Of a DNA stretch of 26,665 nucleotides, positions 1-7,785 are shown piece after piece (within the stretch, counting starts at the first letter, position 1; each line of letters opens with the position of its first letter). Position numbers and translations under genes: made by a program. Below the pieces are notes generated by a model that was not told where the DNA came from, ran no database searches, and was given only the letters and a program-made list of their open reading frames with translations. The stretch is from Planctomycetota bacterium (GTDB lineage: Bacteria > Planctomycetota > PUPC01 > JACPCR01): assembly GCA_030740295.1 (NCBI GenBank), contig JASLXP010000178.1, positions 1 through 26,665 on the forward strand. Reading direction: 5' to 3'.

Positions 1-615
1 GGCCGGAACGAGATACGCATCGTCAGCCCTGCAGCGCTTCGGTCTGTTGAAGTGGACGGGGCGGCCATCGGCGCTGGGCATGCCGGAGACTTCACCATTC
101 CAGTGAACGAAACTGAGCCTGCACGCGATTTGTACGTTCAAAACCTGGGAATAATCCGAGACAAAGAAGGCCACGATCGGCGCGGCGTGCGCGTCGATAT
201 TCCTCCTGCGGAGGAGGCGAAGCTCGTCATCATCGTGGAGGAGAGTTTCAAAGGCAGACCGGTCATCTCGGTCAACATGGGCGGTTGGTTCTCCGGTCTG
301 CCCTTTCAGGTTACACATGGGGATGGCTGGAGTGCTTTTTCCATAGAGCTCGATCCTGCGGATTTGAACACGATTCACTGGCGTTTCGATCTGAGCGAAG
401 AAAGCGCAAGCGAAGCCTCTGAAGTCGTCCTGCTGACCTTTCGCCGCAAGCTATGCCGGCATCAATTGTGTGTGGCGGTCGAGGACAGGGACGTGGTTTC
501 CATACCGCCCCAGCTTCCCGCTCCGTTCGCCGCGTTGCGTTCAGAGACGCACATCCTCTATCCCTCAGAGACCGGCGAACGGGAGTTCCGCCTTCCCTGG
601 ATGCAGGAGTGGTGA
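1..615 (+). CDS. C-terminal part of an unrecognised protein (5' end outside the window)
   Basis: The reading frame is open from the first base to a TGA at 613-615, so this is the last 204 residues of a longer protein. An internal GTG at 52 could be taken as a start, but it has no good ribosome binding site and the frame continues upstream, so a partial gene is the better reading. The visible part is rich in alternating hydrophobic and polar stretches (LVIIVEESF, EVVLLTFRRK) and in Gly/Pro turns, which suggests a beta-sandwich-like C-terminal region. There is no membrane segment or familiar catalytic motif. I do not recognise the family. A carbohydrate-active enzyme's C-terminal domain is possible but is only a guess. 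The repeat arrays begin about 25 bases after the stop. Confidence 0.7.
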   Translation, partial: GRNEIRIVSPAALRSVEVDGAAIGAGHAGDFTIPVNETEPARDLYVQNLGIIRDKEGHDRRGVRVDIPPAEEAKLVIIVEESFKGRPVISVNMGGWFSGLPFQVTHGDGWSAFSIELDPADLNTIHWRFDLSEESASEASEVVLLTFRRKLCRHQLCVAVEDRDVVSIPPQLPAPFAALRSETHILYPSETGEREFRLPWMQEW

Positions 616-641
616 TACGTAATGCGTAATAGGGCGGTGCT

Positions 642-934
642 GTGATAACGGTTGTCGTTGTTGTGAGTGATGCTGGATGCTGGATGCTGGATGCTGGGCA
701 GTGCCGGTGTTGCTGTGATAACGGTTGTCGTAGTTGTGGGTGATGCTGGATGTTGGATGCTGGGCAGTGCCGGTGTTGCTGTGATAACGGTTGTCGTAGT
801 TGTGAGCGATGCTGGATGCTGGATGCTGGATGCTGGGCCAGTGTTGCTGTGATAACGGCTGTCGTTGTTGTGAGTGATGCTCGATACTGGATGCTGGATG
901 CTGGGCAGTGCCGATGTTGCTGTGATAACGGTTG
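642..934 (+). repeat. Tandem repeat array A (five copies, 66-73 bp period)
   Basis: The motif GTGATAACGG recurs at 642, 715, 781, 849 and 922, giving unit lengths of 73, 66, 68 and 73 bases. Each unit contains a run of the heptamer TGGATGC, then GGGCAGTGCCGGTGTTGCT, with copy-specific changes. Most of the length difference comes from gain or loss of one heptamer, which points to slippage. This is non-coding DNA by its period, which is not a constant multiple of three. It shares its core (GTTGTGAGTGATGCTGG) with array B in the opposite orientation. Confidence 0.9.
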
Positions 935-960
935 GGACTTCATGGCATACGAAAATGAAA

Positions 961-978
961 GCGGCGACAGGTCGCCGC
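961..978. other. Short hairpin between the two repeat arrays
   Basis: GCGGCGA (961-967) and TCGCCGC (972-978) form a perfect 7-bp stem with a CAGG loop. It sits in the short non-repetitive stretch (about 935-998) that separates array A from array B. There is no T-tract after it, so it is not a typical terminator. It resembles GC-rich intergenic hairpins I associate with PVC-group genomes, but that link is from memory and not proven here. Confidence 0.55.
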
Positions 979-998
979 ACTCCAGAGGCGGCCTACCA

Positions 999-1540
999 CA
1001 TCGAGCATCACTCATCAGGGGCCGACAACTCACCCATACCCACTCCAACCGCCATGGCAAACACCACCGGCACTACCCAGCATCGAGCATCCAGCATCCA
1101 GCATCACTCACGACAACGAAAGCCTCCGCATCCAGCATCGAGCATCACTCACCAGAGGTCGCCAACTCACCCATACTCACTTCAACCGCCATCACAAACA
1201 TCACCGGCACTACCCAGCATTGAGCATCCAGTATCCGGTATCACTCACAACAGCGAGAGCCTCCGCATCCCGCATCCAGCATCACTCACCGGTGGCCGCC
1301 AACTCACCCATACTCACTCCAACCGCCATCACAAACATCACCTGCATTACCCAGCATCGAGCATCCTGTATCCAGTATCACTCACAACAATGAGAGCCTC
1401 CGCATCCCGCATCCAGCATCACTCACCAGAGGCCGCCAACTCACCCATGCTCACTCCAACCGCCATCACAAACATCACCGGTACTACCCAGCATCCAGCA
1501 TCCAGTATCCAGTATCACTCACAACAACGAGAGCCTCCGC
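999..1540 (-). repeat. Tandem repeat array B (four copies, exact 137-bp period)
   Basis: The motif AACTCACCC recurs at 1027, 1164, 1301 and 1438, exactly 137 bases apart each time. Units contain CATCACTCACCAGAGGCCGC, then CCAACCGCCATCACAAACAT, then a heptamer run of the GCATCCA type. On the minus strand the array shows the same core as array A (ATGCTGG repeats next to GTTGTGAGTGATG), so the two arrays are related but inverted. The unit is free of stop codons in several frames, which creates long spurious open frames on both strands. Confidence 0.9.
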
Positions 1541-1543
1541 ATC

Positions 1544-1578
1544 ATTCACCATTCACCATTCACCATTCACCATCCACC
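1544..1578. repeat. 7-bp microsatellite ATTCACC
   Basis: Four perfect ATTCACC units run from 1544 to 1571, followed by one variant ATCCACC (1572-1578). It directly abuts the end of array B, so three forms of repetition lie side by side. Confidence 0.85.
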
Positions 1579-1600
1579 ATCCCCCTCCATCGCGTTCCCA

Positions 1601-1628
1601 TTGACCACCGCATGCCGTACGATATGTT
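1601..1628 (+). promoter_or_regulatory. Candidate promoter for the PQQ-propeller gene
   Basis: TTGACC (1601-1606) and TATGTT (1623-1628) are separated by 16 bases, a fair match to a housekeeping-sigma promoter. It lies just after the repeats and about 100 bases before the gene start at 1726, implying a leader of roughly 90 bases. The same arrangement, TTGACT-N16-TATGTT, occurs at 16865-16892. It rests on motif matching alone. Confidence 0.35.
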
Positions 1629-1707
1629 CCCGTCCATGCTGAGAAAACTGCATCAGAGCACGGCGGCTCTCCTCAGCTCGGAGAAACACACTCGCGGCAT
1701 GCCACAA

Positions 1708-1718
1708 AGGAGAAGGAG
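1708..1718 (+). promoter_or_regulatory. Ribosome binding site that fixes the PQQ gene start
   Basis: The purine run AGGAGAAGGAG ends 7 bases before the ATG at 1726. That ATG opens a signal peptide. The frame is open much further upstream through the repeats, so this site is the main reason for choosing 1726. A nearby ATG at 1721 is out of frame. Confidence 0.7.
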
Positions 1719-1725
1719 AAATGCG

Positions 1726-4700
1726 ATGAGAAGTTCATTTCAATCTGTCTGCACGTCACGGCACCTGCTGAAAACTGTCCTGGTTCTCGCATTCCTGGCG
1801 CTTCAGACAATGTCCCTTCACATCCACGCGGAAAACGTGCAGCAGCAGGCCGGCGCAATCCTTGAAGCCGCGGGCGTGAAGGGCGGACTGGTCGTGCATT
1901 TGGGCTGTGGAGACGGCAAGCTTACCGCGGCGTTGAGGGCCAATGAGAGCTATCTCATTCATGGTCTTGATGCCGATGCGGGCAATATCCGAAAGGCCAG
2001 GGACCACATCCGGTCCCTCGGGCTTTACGGGAAGGTATCGGCGGAACACTGGACGGGCCCGGCGCTTCCATACAGCGACAATCTCGTCAATCTCATCGTC
2101 TCTGATGGCATCGGAAATCTGCGAGCGGAAGAGGTGAATCGCGCTCTGGTACCGGGAGGGGTCGCCTATATCAGGAAAGACGGCCAATGGACAAAAAAAG
2201 TCAAACCCGTGCCGCCGGAATTGGATGAGTGGACTCATTATCTTCACGATCCAAGTAATAATGCCGTAGCCCATGACAGGGCGGTCGGCCCCCTGCGACA
2301 CCTGCAGTGGGCGGGTAGCCCGAGGTGGTCCCGGCATCACGATCACATGGCAAGCACCAGCGCGCTCGTGTCCTCCGGCGGCAGGATGTTCTACATCTTC
2401 GATGAAGGTTCCAGAGTCTCAATCCTGCTCCCGCCGAAATGGACTCTCATCGCGCGCGATGCCTTCAATGGCACGATTCTCTGGAAGCGGCCGATACCCG
2501 ATTGGTACACCCATCTGCATCGACTCAAGAGTGGCCCCGCTCAACTGCCGCGCAGGCTGGTCGCCATCGGCAATCGCGTTTACGTCACGCTGGGTCTTGA
2601 TGCGCCACTGACAGCCCTTGATGCGGCCACCGGCGAAACGATTCGCACTTACCTGCCCGAACTGCCGACACGAGAGATCATCGCGTCAGACGGAGTGCTC
2701 TTCGTGCTGACCAGCGGCAAGGACCCCGTACTGGCAGCAGAGCAGGCGCAGCGCAGAGGCGTCGAGGGCGGCAACCTGATGGGGACACAGGTGGTGGCGC
2801 TCAATGCCGAGAGCGGTCAAGTGATCTGGAAGAAGGATTCACCCGTAATGACGTTGACCCTCGCCGCAGACGATAAACGGGTCTGCTTCCACGACGGAGA
2901 CCAGGTCGTTGCGCTCGACCGCAAGACGGGCAAGCAACTCTGGACGTCGCCTGCCATTCCCAGGCGCACGCCTCTTAACATCGGATTCGGGCCGACGCTT
3001 GTCATGCATGAAGGAATCGTGCTGTTCGCCGGCGGCGAGAGTCGTGGCAAGGCCAACGGAACGGACACCATGACCGCAATCTCGGCTGAAACAGGCAAGG
3101 TGTTGTGGACCGCGGAGCATCCGCCATCCGGATACCGGTCTCCGGAAGACATCCTTGTCTCGGGCGGGCTGGTCTGGACCGGCGAAACGACGATGGGCTC
3201 TTTGGTCGGAGTTTTCACGGGGAGAGACCCAAAGACCGGTGAAGTTCGCAGCAAGTTCGAGCCGGATGTTAAGACCCACTGGTTTCATCATCGCTGTTAC
3301 AGGGCACGAGCGACCGACAAGTATCTGCTGACCTCCCGGACAGGCATCGAGTTCATCGATCACCAGGCCAAGAGCTGGGAAATCCACCACTGGACCCGAG
3401 GCGGTTGCCTTTACGGGATCATGCCGTGCAACGGGATGGTCTACACCCCGCCACACAACTGCGCCTGCTATCCGGAAGCTAAGACCTATGGCTTCAACGC
3501 GATGGCGCCCGCCACTCCGTCGCGACGGATGATCGCCCCCGGCAGAGAAGACGGGCGTTTGCAGAAAGGCCCGGCCTTCGACGCCATCGAAGCCACTCCC
3601 GCCGGCGAGGCTGACTGGCCGACCTATCGCTGTGACAATGCCCGCACAGGCCGCACCAGTGCACAAGTTCCCGCTGAACTGGATAGCGCGTGGAACACGA
3701 AGCTCGGCGGGCGGCTCAGCACCGTGACCGTCGCCGATGGCAAGGTCTTTGTTGCCACGATAGACACGCATACGCTCCACGCCCTGGCTGAGGATTCCGG
3801 CAAGACCGTATGGAGCTACACCGCAAGCGGGCGCGTTGATTCGCCACCGACCGTGTATCAGGGACGGGTGCTCTTTGGCTCCACGGATGGCTGGGTCTAT
3901 TGCCTGCGCTCTTCGGACGGCGAGTTGGCGTGGCGGTTCAGGGCCGCTCCTTCGGACATTCGCCTGATGGCCTACGAGCAACTGGAATCCGTCTGGCCGG
4001 TCCCCGGAAACGTGCTCGTGCAGGATGGCGTCGTTTACTGCGTCGCCGGCAGGTCCATGTTCTTCGATGGAGGGCTCCGCCTTTGCCGCATCGACGCAAA
4101 GACCGGAAAACTCCTGTCCGAAACTGCCCTCGACAACAAAGCGCCCGGAACTGAAGAGACCCTCCAGAAGACGGTCAAAGGTCTTAACATGGCAGTGGCG
4201 CTGCCGGACATCCTGTCGAGCGTCGGCAAAACCATTTTCATGCGCTCACTTGCGTTCGACATGAATGGCAAGCGGAAGCGGATCGACATACAGGATGTCA
4301 GACAGCAGACCGGCGAGGAAGCGCACGTGTTCGCACCGTTTGGCTTCCGTGACGGGAGCTGGTTTCACCGGTCCTACTGGGTCTATGGCCGGACCTACAC
4401 GGGCGGCGCAGGCGGCTACTACATTGCGGGAAAGAATGCGCCCAGCGGCCGTCTGCTCGTGCCCGACGAATCCCGCGTCTACGGCTTCGGCCGGCTTCCG
4501 AAATACTACAAGTGGACGACGACTATGGAGTATCAGCTCTTCGCAGCCGGCAAAGAGCCGAAACCGAAACCTGCCGCACCTCGAAAACCGGCGAAACAAA
4601 CCGGCGGAACCCAACGTATCCAATTCGAAAACACGGATAGTCTCGATCCTACTGGCAAGCCACTGGCCATCGAGGCATGGGTTAAGACCTCTGATCCGGA

Positions 4701-5628
4701 AGGCGTCGTCGTAGCGCGTGGCGGGCCGGCCCAGGGATTCGCATTGATCGTCAAGGGCGGATACCCGCGCTTTGTCGTACGTTCGAAGACCGTCGTCAGC
4801 GGTGTGACCGGAAAGGAAAAGCTGAAAGATGAATGGGTCCATCTGACCGGAGTCCTGACCGCTGACAAAGAGCTCCAGGTTTATGTCAACGGCACTCTTT
4901 CCGCGTCTGCCGCCGGCTCCGGCCTCATCACCGCCGTTCCCGCGCAGCCGATGGAGATAGGGACGGACGGCGGAGGCTCAGTCGGCGAGTATCCCCGCGA
5001 CCAGGGATTCAAAGGTCTTATTGACGAAGTGCGGCTCTACCATGGATCCTTAAGCGCAGAGGAGATCAAGGCACATGTGTCCGCGGCCGGCGCCGCACCC
5101 GCTGCAGACGCAAAGCTGGTGATGCTCTGCTCGTTCGACAAAGGCGAGGCCACAGACGGATCCGGGCTGAAGAATCACGGCACCGCCATCAGTCTGAAAC
5201 CGGCGAAAGGGAAGCACGGCGATGCTATGAAATTCACCCGCAAGAAAGGAAAGAAGAAAAGAAAAAGACCCCCATCCCTATCGGTCGTGGACTACCAGTG
5301 GACCCAACAGATTCCAATCCTGGCCCGCGCCTTGGTGATGGCAGATAAGACGCTCTTCGTAGCCGGCCCTCCGGACCTCGTGGACGAGGAGGAGGCCCGG
5401 CCGAAACTGCTCGAAGAGGAGACGGGCAAGCAGTTGCAGGCACAGTTGGAGGCCCTGGAAGGCAAGAAGGGCGCGTTGTTGCTCGCCGTTTCATCCGAGG
5501 ATGGCAAGACACTCAATACATCGAATCTGCCCGCTCTCCCGGTCTGGGACGGCATAGCCGCGGCCAACGGAAAGCTGTTCATTGCCCTGGAAAACGGAAG
5601 CGTGCTCTGCCTGGGTAAGGGCGATTGA
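1726..5628 (+). CDS. Exported PQQ-like beta-propeller protein with SAM-binding-like N-terminal domain and inserted LamG domain
   Basis: The protein has 1300 residues. Residues 1-35 are a signal peptide ending near HIHA. Residues about 38-165 look like a class I methyltransferase fold: VVHLGCGDG (56-64), an acidic residue in GLDAD (80-84), and VPGGVAYI. DEWTHYLHD (about 167) leads into PQQ-like beta-propeller repeats with many 'GKxLW' turns. CLYGIMPCNG from about 561 is a Cys-rich signature I recognise from planctomycete proteins of this type. A second propeller starts near 630. A LamG/concanavalin-like domain (about 960-1165) sits between a Pro/Lys linker (from about 942) and a basic tract (1172-1182). 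The final blade, with the AGPPD motif, follows. PQQ binding and any dehydrogenase activity are unproven. Such proteins are often labelled BamB-like or polyvinylalcohol-dehydrogenase-like. The upstream open frame through the repeats is rejected as coding. Confidence 0.85.
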   Translation: MRSSFQSVCTSRHLLKTVLVLAFLALQTMSLHIHAENVQQQAGAILEAAGVKGGLVVHLGCGDGKLTAALRANESYLIHGLDADAGNIRKARDHIRSLGLYGKVSAEHWTGPALPYSDNLVNLIVSDGIGNLRAEEVNRALVPGGVAYIRKDGQWTKKVKPVPPELDEWTHYLHDPSNNAVAHDRAVGPLRHLQWAGSPRWSRHHDHMASTSALVSSGGRMFYIFDEGSRVSILLPPKWTLIARDAFNGTILWKRPIPDWYTHLHRLKSGPAQLPRRLVAIGNRVYVTLGLDAPLTALDAATGETIRTYLPELPTREIIASDGVLFVLTSGKDPVLAAEQAQRRGVEGGNLMGTQVVALNAESGQVIWKKDSPVMTLTLAADDKRVCFHDGDQVVALDRKTGKQLWTSPAIPRRTPLNIGFGPTLVMHEGIVLFAGGESRGKANGTDTMTAISAETGKVLWTAEHPPSGYRSPEDILVSGGLVWTGETTMGSLVGVFTGRDPKTGEVRSKFEPDVKTHWFHHRCYRARATDKYLLTSRTGIEFIDHQAKSWEIHHWTRGGCLYGIMPCNGMVYTPPHNCACYPEAKTYGFNAMAPATPSRRMIAPGREDGRLQKGPAFDAIEATPAGEADWPTYRCDNARTGRTSAQVPAELDSAWNTKLGGRLSTVTVADGKVFVATIDTHTLHALAEDSGKTVWSYTASGRVDSPPTVYQGRVLFGSTDGWVYCLRSSDGELAWRFRAAPSDIRLMAYEQLESVWPVPGNVLVQDGVVYCVAGRSMFFDGGLRLCRIDAKTGKLLSETALDNKAPGTEETLQKTVKGLNMAVALPDILSSVGKTIFMRSLAFDMNGKRKRIDIQDVRQQTGEEAHVFAPFGFRDGSWFHRSYWVYGRTYTGGAGGYYIAGKNAPSGRLLVPDESRVYGFGRLPKYYKWTTTMEYQLFAAGKEPKPKPAAPRKPAKQTGGTQRIQFENTDSLDPTGKPLAIEAWVKTSDPEGVVVARGGPAQGFALIVKGGYPRFVVRSKTVVSGVTGKEKLKDEWVHLTGVLTADKELQVYVNGTLSASAAGSGLITAVPAQPMEIGTDGGGSVGEYPRDQGFKGLIDEVRLYHGSLSAEEIKAHVSAAGAAPAADAKLVMLCSFDKGEATDGSGLKNHGTAISLKPAKGKHGDAMKFTRKKGKKKRKRPPSLSVVDYQWTQQIPILARALVMADKTLFVAGPPDLVDEEEARPKLLEEETGKQLQAQLEALEGKKGALLLAVSSEDGKTLNTSNLPALPVWDGIAAANGKLFIALENGSVLCLGKGD

Positions 5629-5689
5629 CCGCAAGTGAATTCAATGAATGATACACAGCACCCACGGCGCCCTGTCCGTTTGCCTCAGC

Positions 5690-5696
5690 AAGGAGG
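5690..5696 (+). promoter_or_regulatory. Ribosome binding site of the first MuiA-family gene
   Basis: AAGGAGG ends 5 bases before the ATG at 5702. It decides against the in-frame ATG at 5648, which has no such site and would place 18 extra residues before the signal peptide. Confidence 0.75.
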
Positions 5697-5701
5697 AATC
5701 G

Positions 5702-7762
5702 ATGCGCAAGCTGTGCCTCTCTTACTGTCTTTCGTTTTTTCTGTTTTTCCTTTCCCTGACCGGGCATCTGAAGGCCGAAGACGGAACTGAGCCGGCGGGG
5801 CGGCCCTTCGAAACGCGAATCGATCGAGTGCTGGTTTTTTCCACCCAGGCCATTATTGCCCGGGTGGGTGAGCTTGCGTTCGAGAAGGACAAGGAGCGGC
5901 TGATCATTCAAGGGCTGCCTGCGGGTTTGATTGACGATTCCGTCCGGGTTCGCCTGGAAGGGCCGGCTGAGCCAAGAATGGTGAACCTCGAAGTCATCCT
6001 GGTGCACAAGAGCATGTTTCTGAAGAAGGAGGCACAGCAGGCTTCCGATGAACTCGACAAGCTGCTTCAGGATGCGCAGGTCTTGAATGATCGGATGGCT
6101 GAGTTGAAAGAACAGTCGGGTTTTTACAAGTCGTTTCAGGTGGGTGCGCTGCCAAAGGGCAAACAGGAATCGGAAGAGCCGGCGCCTATCCATATTGCCG
6201 CGTGGGGCGCGGCCCTGGATGCAGTCAAAGAGGGGATGACGCAACTCGCCAACGAGAAACTCAAGCTGGAGGAAGGGCTGGACGTGTTGAACAGCAAGAT
6301 CGCGGTGGCGAGGGCCAGAGCGAATCGGCTCCTGAGCTATGAGACCAAGTCCACCAAGAACGTGGCGCTGGAGGTCAAAGGCATAGATGGACAGAAAATG
6401 AAAGCTGAGGTCTCCTACCGGATCCACGGCCCGCAATGGTTTCCACGTTACAGCGTCCGGGCGGATTTGAAGACGGAGCAGATGGAGGTGGTGAAGGATG
6501 CACTTGTGAAGCAGCAGACGGGCGAAGACTGGGACGATGCCCTGCTCGAGTTCAGTGCGGCGGAGCCCTCACAGTCTGCAGACCTTCCCCAACTGATGGC
6601 ATGGCACATTGGCGCTGCCGGGACAAGGGGCAGCGTCGAGCGATTTGCCCGCGCGTCGGGCACACTCAGGGTACCGACCGCCCCCGTCCAGCCCCGTCAA
6701 CCCAGGGCACAACGCAGACCACTTTATGAATCCAGACTGGTGCAAGAAAAGCTCACAAAAGCCGTACGGGGGACCCTTTCGGAATCGATGCCTCACTCAG
6801 GAAGGCTCCGGAGCAAGGGGAGGCGCGAACGCGCGGTCGAAGGGAAGCTCAAGAAAGTCGAGGAACTCTACAAAAGGCAGGAGGTCGCTCTTCAGAGAGG
6901 CGACGTGGCCTCGAACTGGCGGCTCAATTCTCGAATTGTCCAACAGTATGGTAAAGACCAGGACGTCCGAAAGGCTTATGGCAATCTCATCAACGCTGCC
7001 GGAGCCAACATCAAAAGGGCTGTCCGTCTTCTGCACGCTCGGAAGCTCGCGGTTGGAGTGGTGAGCCCGGTCCTTTCAAGTAGAGGCTACGATTACAAGT
7101 ACCGGGCATCCAAGAGAGAATCCATCCCGTCCGACGGCGTTTTTTCAAAAGTGACCCTCGGCGCAAAATCGGACAAGGCGGAATTTATCTACGAAATCGT
7201 CCCGGAGCTGGCCAGGCGGGCTTACCTGTTTGGGACGATGAAAAATCCCTTCGGGTCGCCACTGCTTGCCGGGCCGACCGGAGTTTTTCTGGGTAACGAC
7301 TTCGTCACGCAGGGGCTGGTGAAGACGACCTCTTCGGGAGAGGAGCTGAGGATCGGGCTTGGGGTGGACGAAGGCATCGTTGTGTCCAGGACCATGGCAA
7401 TCAAGCGCGACACGGTCGGCTGGAGTGGCAGCCGATACAGCTTCCGGCACGAAGTGGAGATTCAGATACGCAACAACAAGAAACGGGAGGTCAGGATGAC
7501 GGTGTTCGACCGGGTGCCTTACTCCAGCCGGAAGGAAGTCAAAATCAAAGTGGACCGCCTCTCGCCTGCACCATCGGAGGAAAAGAAAAACGGGCTGGAG
7601 CAATGGAGCTTCACGCTGGGCGGTGGTGAGGAGAAAAATATCTCCATGGCCTACGTGGTGACACATTCCAGTAAGTTTCGGGTGGTCCTCGATGGGGGCA
7701 TGGCAAACGCTAACCCTGATGCCGGCGATCCCCAGCGGGACGCTCAGCCCATCAGAAGATGA
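5702..7762 (+). CDS. Exported mucoidy inhibitor MuiA-family protein (DUF4140/DUF4139), first copy
   Basis: The protein has 686 residues with a signal peptide (1-25, very Phe/Leu-rich, ending at KA). An N-terminal DUF4140-type domain (about 38-115) is followed by a coiled-coil segment (about 115-225). Then comes DUF4139, recognisable from GPQWFPRYSVRAD and TGEDWDDALLEFS (TGEDW at 273-277). A basic, Arg/Lys-rich insertion of about 130 residues (roughly 305-440) interrupts DUF4139 and is absent from the second copy. The molecular role of the family is poorly known. The name comes from an effect on mucoid capsule production, so cell-envelope or exopolysaccharide involvement is only suggested. The gene is 73 bases after the PQQ gene and 23 bases before its paralogue, consistent with co-transcription. 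Confidence 0.85.
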   Translation: MRKLCLSYCLSFFLFFLSLTGHLKAEDGTEPAGRPFETRIDRVLVFSTQAIIARVGELAFEKDKERLIIQGLPAGLIDDSVRVRLEGPAEPRMVNLEVILVHKSMFLKKEAQQASDELDKLLQDAQVLNDRMAELKEQSGFYKSFQVGALPKGKQESEEPAPIHIAAWGAALDAVKEGMTQLANEKLKLEEGLDVLNSKIAVARARANRLLSYETKSTKNVALEVKGIDGQKMKAEVSYRIHGPQWFPRYSVRADLKTEQMEVVKDALVKQQTGEDWDDALLEFSAAEPSQSADLPQLMAWHIGAAGTRGSVERFARASGTLRVPTAPVQPRQPRAQRRPLYESRLVQEKLTKAVRGTLSESMPHSGRLRSKGRRERAVEGKLKKVEELYKRQEVALQRGDVASNWRLNSRIVQQYGKDQDVRKAYGNLINAAGANIKRAVRLLHARKLAVGVVSPVLSSRGYDYKYRASKRESIPSDGVFSKVTLGAKSDKAEFIYEIVPELARRAYLFGTMKNPFGSPLLAGPTGVFLGNDFVTQGLVKTTSSGEELRIGLGVDEGIVVSRTMAIKRDTVGWSGSRYSFRHEVEIQIRNNKKREVRMTVFDRVPYSSRKEVKIKVDRLSPAPSEEKKNGLEQWSFTLGGGEEKNISMAYVVTHSSKFRVVLDGGMANANPDAGDPQRDAQPIRR

Positions 7763-7785
7763 CCAGGAATTACGAGGAACAAAAC

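Noticed and set aside
311..1060. Minus-strand open frames across the repeats
   Set aside because: They are stop-free only because the repeat unit lacks stop codons. They overlap the partial gene and have no signal peptide or ribosome binding site.
642..1540. CRISPR array
   Set aside because: The units are tandem repeats with no unique, equal-length spacers between conserved repeats, and no cas gene is nearby.
5625..5654. Third promoter of the TTGACC type before the first MuiA gene
   Set aside because: The -35-like TTGACC overlaps the PQQ stop codon and no acceptable -10 lies 16-18 bases away.
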